From Floccularia luteovirens (Eukaryota; Basidiomycota; Agaricomycetes; Agaricales; Squamanitaceae), in assembly GCA_009739215.1 (NCBI GenBank), contig VSJF01000003.1, positions 620,001-684,000 on the forward strand: a stretch of 64,000 nt of DNA. Reading direction: 5' to 3'. Positions within the stretch are counted from its first letter, which is position 1. Every line of letters starts with the position of its first letter. A program made the position numbers and the translations under genes. Positions 1-10,829 of this stretch are shown piece after piece. The notes under the pieces were generated by a model. The model searched no databases. It saw only the letters and a list, made by a program, of their open reading frames with translations, and was not told the DNA's origin.

Positions 1-1
1 T

Positions 2-3000
2 AAAGATTTTGATACTTACCTACGCGCTATTGCTTCCGAGTGGGATCGTTACGAACGTAATGTTCAACTTGGCCGGGAAGGACAAGCTCAACTCGACTTT
101 GCACAGGCTAGACTGAGCACTTCCAATGAAACTCCAATAACACCTCTTCGCACTGGCCCCATACCGAAAGTACAGGGCAGGGACATACCCCCACTAGACT
201 CTGTTCCTTCCGTATTTTTTCAAACAAACTTTAACCTTGGTGACCCACGAACATTTAATGCAGTTACTGAACAAGACCCCACATCTTCCCTTTCTCTTAA
301 TGCAATCACTACAAGTACCGAAGAACTTAATGAGCTATTCTCAGTCTCACATTTTGCTCCGTTACTCGAAAATTTCTCCCACTACGCTGACACGGTGGAA
401 CAACACCTCGTACGCGAGATTTCATTACGTTCCACATCATTCTTTGCTGCTCTTACGAATTTGCACGACCTGCAAGCCGAGTCGGAGCAATGCTTAGACC
501 GCATTGCGCGTCTTCGTGGCCTACTACGTGACGTTGATGTGAATGGAGCGAAACGAGGCCTTGAAATGGTACGTCGTGAGTGCAAGATGGCGAATCTTGC
601 ACGTGTGCGTGAAGGTGTGCGGATGGTGGGGAGTGTAGTGGAGATGACTGGTGTAGCGCGAAGCCTTGTAACAGCAGGTCAATGGGGGGAAGCATTGAAT
701 ATGATAGAGGAGATGGAGCGATTATGGGAGGTTTCTGTACCTAATGGGACGACAGGAGTAGATGGCAAGGCGGAGAGTAGAAACGGGGTTGAACATGGGC
801 AGAAAAATTCCTTGGTGCTACCCGCGACACCAGAAGAACAGGAAGACGTGGACGAAAGGACACCTATCCAGAACGACCCGAAAGTTCGGAAAATATCCCC
901 TTCAGATCTCCCTCTTTCCTCCCTGCGAGCTTTTTCAGCACTGCCAAACCACTTGCGGCTGCTGACCTTAGAAATCGCTACTAGTCTCTCTTCTGAACTT
1001 GTTTCTATTCTCAAAAGTGACTTGGCAGACAGGATAGGTGTTCTTGATGGGAGAAAGGACCGTGCATTGGATCAAAACTTACGGGATAAGTTAAGACCTC
1101 TTTTAGAAGGCTTGGTTAAGACAAAGAGCTTGAAGGAGGGTATCCTGTCATGGCGAGAGGTAGCACTGCAGGAGGTTAATGGGGTGATAAAAAGGGTACA
1201 TACTGAATTTCGGCTTCATTTGGTTAGAACTGATTTTTCTCTTGTTTCAGCGCCTGGATAACTTTGACCTTGATGACGACAACCCAAATTCCACTTCGCA
1301 CCACTCTTCCGCCTCAGAAGGACGGTTAGTGTCATCCTAATCTGTCACTTTTGCATTGAATCACGAAGTATTACTTAGTGCTGGCTTGGCCAATCACATG
1401 CGGGAAATGTCACAGTCTGACTTTATGATCCTGATTCAGGGTGTTTACAGGAGCCTTCTCAACGGTGTAGAAGGCCTACAATCTCAAAGAGGAGTGATCT
1501 CAGAGGTTCTGGAGACGATCAAGTATGTGACCTCACCTCGTGATTTGGGATTCTGTCTTAATTCTATTGCAGATTACAAACACCATCTATTGCGGCAGCA
1601 ACACCTGCTCTTGAGGAAGAACTTACCGACATTCTCTCATCAGCTGCTGAGCTGTCAAATACACAGGCTGCCAAAGTGATTTCCTATCGCAGCGAGCAGC
1701 ATGCGGCGCTGGAACTACCTGATTTCTTGACATTCTTTAACGATTCGTGGACATTTGTGGTTAAATGTGAGGTGATTTGTCGGAGGATGATTGTTGGTCT
1801 GCGAGGGACGGTTGTCAATCAGGTGAGTTTTACCCACCTCCTACTCCTGCTTTCGGATATCATGTCTTGAGCTAATTGGCTGAATTTTCCTAGGCAAAAA
1901 GCTTCTTGCAACAATTTCATCAAGCGCGCCTCACACGTTCTGCGAAAATTGTTGAAGACGAACTCTGGAAACTATCCGATGTTTCTCCGGCACTCCAGCA
2001 CATAACAAATATTCTCATAGACTCTGCAATGCGCGACTCACCAGAGCTGATCATCAAATCTGAAGATACGGTCTTTTCCTCAGCATCTTCTGAGCCTCCT
2101 GCCACATCGTCGGAGAATGGTACTTCTAGTTCCAATCAACCGTTGATGTCGCCCAAGGCGAATCACACGTCAGTTGTTGAACAAAAGAATAACGGAACCT
2201 CTTCGGGTGGTAAAAACCATCGCCTACGCATAGAGGAACGGACCTACTATATGGTAGCCGCAACTGACGCAGTTCTTACCCTTCTCGTGGATTATCTGAA
2301 GATCATCGTGAATGTTTCATTACTTACGATGGACACGATGAGTCGTGTCATTGAATTCTTGCGAGCCTTCAATTCGCGGACGTGTCAGGTTGTCCTCGGG
2401 GCTGGAGCCATGCGCTCTGCGGGGCTGAGAAACATAACAGCAAGGCACCTCGGTAAGATGTTATATGTTTCATTTTGTAGGCACCGAGGACTAACAGTCT
2501 TATGTTTCCTACTTTTGATTTCCATGTCATCATTTGCAGCGCTAGCATCACAATCTTTATCAATAATATCAGAGCTGATTCCTTATGTCCGAGAGATGTT
2601 CAGAAGGCATCTTAGTCAGAGACAAGCCGTTATGTTGGTAGAGTTTGATAAATTGAAGCGGGTAAAGTACCCCACTTTTTCATTTGATCAATGACATCTT
2701 AACCCGCTCCTAGGATTTTCAAGACCATCAGAATGAGATCCATACGAAACTCATTTCAATCATGGGAGATAGGTTGGATGCACACATCAAAACCCTGCAG
2801 GTAGAATGGTATCTTCTCTAATTTATTTGTGGTGTACTGATGGTTACTCTTGTTTAGGGCGTAGACTGGCACGTGCCAAAGCCAGACGGTGGTGTCAATT
2901 CTTACATGGAGGTTCTGGTTAAGGAGACAGTCACCCTGCACAATGTGCTGTCGCGTTATCTGGCAACCCCGATTGTTGAGGTGAGATTCCGTGGGATTCT

Positions 3001-3989
3001 CTCCCCTTCTCAGGAGAATCCGAGGATTCCTGGTGCAAGCTAAAAATGTACATGTTCTAATCCCGCGCATTTGTTTCGTCATTATAGTACGTGATGACGC
3101 AGGTGTTCGCCGCCATCAACCATCGGTTGTCAGAGGAGTATGGTAAGATTGAGCTCCCGAATCAGGAGGCTAAAGCACGGTACGTCAGTTAAGGGACCAA
3201 GGTCATCAGACTCATCGTTTGCTTACATATACTCCTTTCCAATTTTGCGACTTTCACAGTTTGCTAGCGGATGCACGTTACTTGCATCAGAGTCTGTCCG
3301 CACTGAAAAATGTCACTGCGCCTACTGGGATGTTGGAAACAGTTATTACAGAACTTGGAATACCGCGTGCGAACCCCGCCCCCGCGGTGGCGGCGCCCAC
3401 TAGAAGCAGCTCCCTTAGTACTAGTGCAAATATGCGCTTGAGGGGTTTACTTTCGGGACGTTCCAATACCCAAGCGCAAGAGCGTGTGTTACCTGCGACA
3501 CCTTCAACACCTATACAACCGCAACCTCCACTGCCGCCATCCCCTTCTGCGTCAACACAAGCACTGAATGGGTTGGGCTTGGGAATCGAATCATCTGCTA
3601 GCGGAAGTAGTCTAGGGATCTCGATGTCACCTCAGATTCAATCTCAATCAACATTGTCTCTCCCTCATTCATCTTCTCTGACTTCTCTGCCATCATTACC
3701 TTCCTCACCACCTCCTTTGCAGTCGACGCCACCCTTCAGATATTCGACACCACCTACGACACGCTCACCGCCACCCCCCGCCAAGTCGCCGCCACCCCCT
3801 GTAGAGAAAGAGAATGTGATCGGATTGAATAAAACCGGTTTTCGACAAGTAGAAGATGTCCTCCCACCGCTCCATTCGGAACCGGAGCATATAGAGGACA
3901 CAAATATAGAGGGTGATGCTAAGGAGACGGAAACGGAGGAGCAAGGACAAGTAAATTTGCCCGTCCCGCCTGAGAAGATTGATGCGTAA
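2..3989 (+). CDS. VPS54: GARP complex subunit Vps54, 3' part (5' end outside window)
   Basis: Vps54 is a subunit of the GARP tether, which captures endosome-derived vesicles at the trans-Golgi network. The frame is already open at base 2, so the N-terminus lies upstream. The first exon runs to 1195 and carries the helical domain (EQHLVREISLRSTSFFAAL, then LQAESEQCLDRIARLRGLL). Exons traced by phase include 1251-1324, 1379-1522, 1573-1822, 1894-2452 and 2540 onward, with short GT-AG introns between. The C-terminal conserved block reads KETVTLHNVLSRYLATPIVE, then YVMTQVFAAINHRLSEEYG. It is followed by a low-complexity Pro/Ser tail of about 200 residues ending at the stop at 3989. The tail looks disordered and is not a conserved part of the family. 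Family assignment is from remembered Vps54 similarity; the closest alternative would be another GARP/EARP-type tethering subunit. Confidence 0.85.
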
Positions 3990-6612
3990 TCTACTTCACT
4001 TCTCCTCGGGTTGGTAAGTGGAACCTTGGCTTTGGCGGTGGAACATTTGGGGTTCCAATTGGGTGTTGATATGATATTGTCGCTTTGCCAAGATACTATA
4101 TACATAGTCTAGCGCTTGTAGTGAAGCTTGGCCTCTCCCAAATCCAGCATCATGAGCTTACTATAATCAGTGTAGTCGGATGCACAGGTGGGTAGAGCTT
4201 TTATGCATTATAGATTTCTGGGTACATATACAATATCAACGATACTTATCAGAATCCGAGTGGATGTGAATTGAGGCTGTTGGTTAGTCCATTGAAAAAG
4301 ATTAAGGGTTGTCGTTTGAATTACCACAAGGTAAATTTTTACCAGGTTTAGTTTTATGGATTATGAAATTGGGGTACTAACGTTATCAGCTTGTGAGAGT
4401 CAACCACCGGATGCAGTGCAGTGCAGTGCTGTGCAAGAAAACTTTGTCTTCATTTTAGTGCACATATGGGATAGAGGCGCCCCTTTGTCACGGGGACGGT
4501 ATACAGGATACTACAATCGCTTTTGTCAATATAGGGAAACACCATATGCCTCCCGGGGATTACAACGGACCCCGTTTCAAAGGATCACGCATGTATATGT
4601 ATAGCGCACTCTGGGTGTTTCATTGTCAGGTCTTCCGGGTTGCTGCAACACATTTCTAATAGTGTTACTTAGTGTTCTTGACGTGGAGCCATTTTAGCTA
4701 TATCAGGCTCTTTAGCTGAATTCAAGTAAGGGACACTTTCTTTCTTTTTGAACCTCTGATAAAATGTATTTCTGGGTCTTTCCCAAATAATCCACCTCTG
4801 TTGGAAGGACTGTTCTTATCTATTTCACACCTATCACATTCGTATATAGATCAGCTAGACCCGGGACATGTATGATCATGCGAAGGAACTTTTAACAGAC
4901 TTTTTTGAAGACAACGGCCTAGATTCCTTTTATTTATCTACTTGTCTCTTATCAAACTGACATAGGTTTAAGACTCCGCGCGCATTACTTATCACCGATC
5001 GGGTCCTCGTTCCTAACAACTACCAATAATTCACATATGTGAAAGGCCCTTGATGGTTTAGTCGATAATAGGAGTGGAGAGATTTTAATAAAATTTTCTC
5101 TGTGGAAGTTTTTGGAGAGAGGAAGATTGAACAGAAGGCCGAGAGAACATATTTGAGGATACCCCGGGAATTGCGGGGTTGCGTGACAGGGCGCAAGTTT
5201 GTGAGCCAAGGGCACCGATACTATACCAGTTTAGGGTAAGAATGTGCGCCTGCCGCCCCTCGCCGCCACAAGTGCCTTGCGAATGGCCATTGTCCTCTTT
5301 GATACACATGGCTCATATCGGATATTTATATCATATCCTTTGATTATTCTACTTTTGGGAAGAACATTCAAAACAGAAAATTCGTTTTCGGAATCGGAAG
5401 AATGGAAGGGAATTGAAATTATTGGAGGGTCACATTACACACTAGCAACTACATTACATATCCTAGGTTTCCCAAGTAAACTTTTTATTTCTTTCTTTTC
5501 GCTAACTCCGCGTACTGAGTATGGCAAATAAATATATCTATAGACAATCGGTCAGGACTATTTCTGGAGCGGTTCTAGTATCTTCAAAGAAGGCCGTCGA
5601 GAAGACTTTTGATCGCTATGTGTGGGTCTCAATGTCATAATAAGGGTGATCCACAGCTTTCAAGCTATGATGTGGGTTGAACCGAAAAGAAACTGCGGCG
5701 TTTGCCTTCCGAATGCCACACTAGGGCGCAGCTGACATTGTGGAAATATGCCACTGGCAGATAAAGTCATGTATAGTTGGGTCTGATGGTTTAAATTTAA
5801 AGAACTTTTTACCTGTTCAGAATTCCGTCGCTTTATTGGTTTTCGGACCAAAGTTATGCTTGTGTACTCAATGTAATGCTATGAGGCCGTAATAAACACA
5901 TGAATGGAACCGAAACTGCATTAGAAGGCTCCTAGTGAATTTTCTCGAAGCATTACAAAGGGTGAATACTGGGGGAAATTGATCATTATAAATTGGTTGC
6001 CGGTGACTGTGACTTGTGAGAAGGGTTAGGTACGGCGTAGCGTGGAATCTCAGAGGGGTTGTATCACCGAGTCTCACAGTTTTTGTCCCAAGTTGTGCGG
6101 GGTCAGAGGGGAGTTTTGATCTAGACACACCTTGAGTCAGTTAATTTCGAGCCTGAGAAGATACTGTCTGACATAATAATTACTTTGCTGTGAGGGTACT
6201 CGTGGAGAGTAGTTGTTAGGCGACTGGGGAGGTCTTGATTCGTCAGAGCACGCAAAACTTACGATGAGCACAAATTTTTTTTGGTTCGAGATTGGTATGA
6301 TTGGTCGAGGATTCATGTATTTGGTTGACATCTGATGTAGATGTATGATGGCAAGTATAATAGTACACTGAATCAATTCAAGAGTTAAATGGAATGTGAC
6401 CAGGTGGTTCTGTCGGAGAAATAGAAACACGATATTTTGAAAATGACATAGCCTCCTATATAAATGCTGATCGTACATGTATTTTATTTATTGCTAGGTC
6501 AGACAGGGGTCCTAGATCTTCATGACGACGGACAAAACAAAACATTGCAATGTGTTGACAACATCAGCAGGACAACAGAGCACGCCCCGCTCCAAAAAAG
6601 CGTTATCATGTC

Positions 6613-6620
6613 TGACGTCA
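6613..6620. promoter_or_regulatory. Perfect CRE palindrome TGACGTCA
   Basis: The eight bases match the ATF/CREB (bZIP) consensus exactly. The site lies about 700 bases upstream of the Ecl1-type start codon at 7319. A single eight-base site can occur by chance, so function is inferred only. Confidence 0.35.
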
Positions 6621-7153
6621 CAGCGCTCTCCTTTTGATCAGTCACATAATAAGTATTTCCGATTATAATAAATATATATATATTCTACAAATAGCAATAG
6701 CAATATTTCTGTTGTAATACGTACAACAAATGTCTTCAATTTGAACTGAGATAGCACAGAAGGGAAGGTAGAATCTTGAGGATAAAGGGCTACATTGGAA
6801 GGACAAGGATAATCAAAGATCGCCACGCTTTGTGGTCATGTGTGGGCAACATCTTGTTATGCGAGTTGCTCTGCTCATATTGGTATGCTATTGACAGACT
6901 TAACCGGGACAAGGAAGTTCGCGAAAGATACAAATGATGAGCAGAACGTGGCAGACATTCACGCCACACGTTTGACTTAAGTTAGTGCAAAGGAGAGGAG
7001 TGAAATAACGGGAGCAACCGAGTCATCTGATGAAGTGGATAGCTGGGAATGGAATGAGCGGCAAACGTGTGATGCGGCGCGTGCTCTGAGTAAATAAAAG
7101 AAAATAATATTGAGATTCTGTGACAGTACCCAACAAATCTGAAGAGATCTGAG

Positions 7154-7185
7154 AGTCACATGGTAGTCACGTCATAATAGTCACA
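7154..7185. promoter_or_regulatory. Three spaced AGTCAC repeats upstream of the Ecl1-type gene
   Basis: AGTCAC occurs at 7154, 7165 and 7179. The middle copy runs into GTCACGTCA, a half-CRE-like sequence. The cluster is about 45-75 bases upstream of the TATA-like box at 7227, a usual place for activator sites in fungal promoters. The binding factor is unknown. Confidence 0.35.
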
Positions 7186-7226
7186 GAATATCCTTAAATC
7201 GAAAATCGAAATTTAAATGTTCGCCC

Positions 7227-7234
7227 TATATAAG
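7227..7234 (+). promoter_or_regulatory. TATA box of the Ecl1-type gene
   Basis: TATATAAG is followed by a pyrimidine-rich tract (7235-7318) leading to the ATG at 7319. This is a common layout of fungal core promoters. The 92-base distance from the TATA-like box to the ATG leaves room for a short 5' UTR. Confidence 0.55.
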
Positions 7235-7318
7235 CCTCCACTCTTCTCCTTCTCCTACCCCGTCGTTATTCCCTCCTCCTCCCCTCCTCACCATTTGCTG
7301 CTCCTTGCTCCCTTTCTC

Positions 7319-8730
7319 ATGTTCGAGGAAGTCTGTCTGGTTTGTGGAAAGCACCTCCACGATGATGGGTACGCTTTCACTCTTTCACTCCCCATGTATC
7401 TCTCTGTACCGACTTCTTGTCCTCACTTTCCAGACAAGCTTATTGTAGCGACGACTGCCAAAACATTGATTTCTCGTCTCCTTCTATCTCCTCTTCCAGC
7501 AGTGCCCTTTCTTCCCCACACCTAGGGTACACAGCTGGTGGCGATGTTCCTGCCCTAGTACCCTCTGCTCTAGGCAATGCACTCAAAGACTACAGGGGCC
7601 GTGACCATTACTCAACGTACTCATCTTCTGCATCATCCACCTCATGGTCTCTCCCCACAGACGACGAAGAAGAAGATCCTGCTCTAGCTGTTGGTAGCGA
7701 TCGCAGCATGCACGATTCTGACTCATTGTATGAGGGAAGCTCAAAATCTGCTAACCAGGTCTGCACTATGAAACCCTCGGGTCTCTCTTATGCCCGCCGT
7801 CCATCAAGTACAAACTACCGCTCTACTATCCCTCACCCTCAGCGGCGTCTGTCCTCCGGCTCGCACTCCGGACACGTGCGTGGTGTTCCGCGAAGTGCGC
7901 CCATTCATTCATTGTCTTCACCTGAAGACGATGACACTTATTCCGATTATGGATCCTCATCTCAAGATATCACCGATGTCGACGACTTTGAAGCCCAGTT
8001 CGAAACCGTCCCAAAAGAGATACCACTTGTTAACAAATCAAAACGTAACCGGAACCGTTCTAGCCTGCCTGCCTACTTTTCTCTTTTACAAATGAGCTCC
8101 CCTACCAACCCACGTTCCTCCCCTATGTCATCTTCTTCTGTCAACACAGTTGCGCGTCTTTCCCCTCCTACCCCAAAATCTGTCCTCTCAACAGGACTTA
8201 TTCAACCCCTTGAGGAACCTATGACTTCTACCCTAGGTACCCCAAGAGGACGTCGACGAGAACCCGGCGACTCGAGGTGTAGTCGTCGCTCGGTCCACTC
8301 TAACTCCCGTTCCCGTTCTCGAAATTTTGAGCCCGCAAAAGCGACACACAGCCCTCGAATCCGCGACAGACCTCTGGATGTGCATCTTGGCAACAAGGGG
8401 AGTGTGGAGCAAATATTTGACTGGTCTTCTGCCCCTGGTGTTCCTTCTCGAGGTCGCACAGCCGTGCGCAGAAACAGCTCACCGCCACCGAAGATGCTAT
8501 CAGGTGCCGAGAATACAGGCCACATTGCAGCAGCCATGAAACACACAAACGTGATGTATGACAGGTCCATCTCTGACAGTCACTCGCGTCCGAAAATGCG
8601 GGGTCGAATTAGAACAGAGGAACTGGAAGGGATCACATCGCTAGTGGGTGCGCCCGGGTATGGTGTTGGACGTAGCGGGCTTTTGCACCGTGAACGTGTG
8701 ACCGCCCATTCAATGCGCGTGCCCTTGTAG
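7319..8730 (+). CDS. Ecl1-type zinc-binding life-span regulator-like protein
   Basis: Two exons (7319-7368 and 7434-8730) are joined across a 65-base GT-AG intron and give 448 residues. The N-terminus carries a cysteine knuckle C-X2-C-X11-C-X3-C: EVCLVCGKHL, then AYCSDDC. This matches the fungal Ecl1/life-span regulatory factor family, small zinc-binding proteins linked in yeasts to chronological life span and stress or zinc-limitation responses. The intron falls between the two cysteine pairs, so the motif is invisible unless the exons are joined. The rest is Ser/Pro/Arg-rich and probably disordered, as in longer filamentous-fungal members. Start choice: the ATG at 7319 is the first that reads into the cysteines, 92 bases after a TATA box. 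Function in this fungus is inferred from the knuckle only. Confidence 0.7.
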
Positions 8731-10829
8731 CGACGTAGCCCTCTGCCTATCTGCAAATTTCAGAAGGATTACTCCACTGGAAATTATCACATCTAAAACG
8801 TCCTTGGAAGAGGACCCGCAACAAAAAAAAGGTTTTCCCAATTCGGTCTCAATTCAAAATAATCGATTCTTGATTTATAATAGAAAAGGAATTCGTTCTT
8901 GCATCTCCCGGAAATCTGCATCTGCATCACTACTGTCCCCACTCTCTCGCTCGCATCAAACATCAACCTGTTAAACATATACGACACTTCGTTATGTATC
9001 CTTCGCATCGTCTTTATATTGTTCTGCAGTCTTTCTTTCTTTTTTACTACCTCGTGTCACGTAACCCCTTCTTTACCCATCATCGCTTGCAACGAAATTA
9101 CATGAAAATTGCAACGCATGTCATTCTTACGACTGGCTCATTTGTTCAAACCCAGTCATGACTTCTCTATCGTTACTTTTTTTTTTCCTGTGGAAAAACC
9201 ACTCATTACCAATATTGCACTGCACTCAACTCAGAATTTGGTATTTATAAAAAGGCTTCATTCATCTACCCGCATCCACATTTTACGACCTCATATCATC
9301 AGCATTTTGTTTCATAGCCACTCAACGCATGTTTTCGGTTACCCTTACGCGCTATTCTCATCGGCCCCACTACTTCTAAAATCAATCACATCATGGGTGT
9401 TCGCTTTCACATGTCCTGTCTTCGAAAATCCTGAGTACGACAGCCTTACCCTACCTATCACCATGTCGGGATTTGAAGACCACTTCGATTTAGTGGATTA
9501 AATGGTGTTGCGTATGATTATGGTTATGTATGTATGCTTCGAGTACATACAATCAAAAGAATACATTACACCAAATTAGTGATGTGACACCAAATTGTGA
9601 ATAAGAATTAAAAGAAATGCTTCCAGATGCCTGTCCATATGCTGTGGTCTGCACGGGACCGATAGTTAAATAAAGTCCCCGAGCTCTTGGCGTGACTACC
9701 AAGAATTGAAATATGTAGACAGCTTGAATTGAAGTGATTTGCAGGTTAATTACTGGTATATTTATTTCCTTGTATTGGAGTACCAAAGGGATGGGATTTA
9801 CGGTGCATTCCGCTTACACCTGTCAACCGTCCATCGTTGTTTGTGCCTCAGACTTGGACATTTGAAATTTAAAGACAAAAATCGATTGCAATGAACGGTA
9901 AGGTCCGTGGAAACGGTCCCCCTCGGTTTGGATGTGGATAATCGTCGACATCAACTATTCTGCTTTAGAGAGAATACTCTGTGCCGCAGCTGGTGCTTAG
10001 GATTGATGGATTTGCACATGACCTGATCGACATTGAGCCACAATATTGATTCCAAAATATGCATCGGGTTGAGCATGAACGTTACATTGAACGTTGAGAT
10101 CTGACACGGGACTTGGTTCTTTCCGCCATTTCAACCTCATGACTGTTCGAGAGGCGTCGCTGAGGCACCCACAAGTGTATGACACGCATCACTAGTATTT
10201 TGCAGTGAAAAGGCCGGAAAGAGAATAGCCCGAGTCTGCCAGATCATCGATTGCAAATATGAGCTTTTCTCATGAATTAATCGATGATAACGTTATAACA
10301 AAAGGGAGGTTACATTACATAGCGATGTGATTGATTGAACTTGTAGCTTGAAACATGCAATTGTTCCATGTTCTGATGCTGGGTGAAGTACTTGTAGTGA
10401 TTTAAATGTATTTAGAACCAAGTAAAGACAAGATGGAGATAGCTACACCTGAAGCATCCCTTTTCGGTTGGCCCGAGCCTTGGACTGTTGGTGTGCCTTG
10501 GCTGTTTTGTGAGCAATATTGACTCAAAGATGACAACGAGATGTGCGATATCGGCTGTAGTTTAGTAGTACCTTGTAGTGTGGAAGAGAAGCTATAACAA
10601 AGGCAGCCTCATTGCTGATGGCGATGGCAAAGTTATTCAAGTCGTGCGAACAAAGCATGCGCGGTGAGGGGAACGCGCTACCCTGAGCGACGGTGACCTT
10701 TGTCTTTCTCTGTACATCCAACATCTTTCTCTGAGCACCCTGAAAACCGTCGTCGTTGTTGTTGTAGCCGCATTCACCGCCGCTGTTGCCGGCAACTCTG
10801 AGCGTCATCAAGTGAAGAGTTAGCATTGA
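8731..10829. other. Gene-poor interval between the Ecl1-type gene and WDR26/Gid7
   Basis: About 2.1 kb. It contains a T run near 9179-9188 and short frames such as 9109-9501 with no recognisable domain and poor coding texture. It probably holds the 3' UTR of the Ecl1-type gene and the upstream region, possibly a first exon, of the WD40 gene. I see no RNA gene. Confidence 0.5.

Larger units (their letters stand above)
3990..7226. other. Gene-poor interval between VPS54 and the Ecl1-type gene
   Basis: About 3.2 kb, unusually long for this gene-dense window. Only short, low-complexity open frames occur on either strand, and none gives a recognisable domain or a chain of spliceable exons. It holds the VPS54 3' end, a small GCAGT tandem repeat near 4413-4430, an AT run near 6668-6682, and an upstream region for the next gene with CRE-like and AGTCAC motifs. 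I see no tRNA, transposase or terminal repeats. It may be regulatory or decayed DNA. Confidence 0.5.

Noticed and set aside
1223..1250. A 28-base GT..AG stretch as a VPS54 intron
   Set aside because: Too short for a fungal intron; the GT at 1196 gives a 55-base intron in correct phase to the same acceptor.
4413..4430. GCAGT tandem repeat as a microsatellite of note
   Set aside because: Only three to four units; common by chance in 64 kb.
9109..9501. A 130-codon open frame as a gene
   Set aside because: Phe/Leu/His/Ser-rich from AT/CT-rich DNA, no domain, no spliceable neighbours; probably UTR or spacer.
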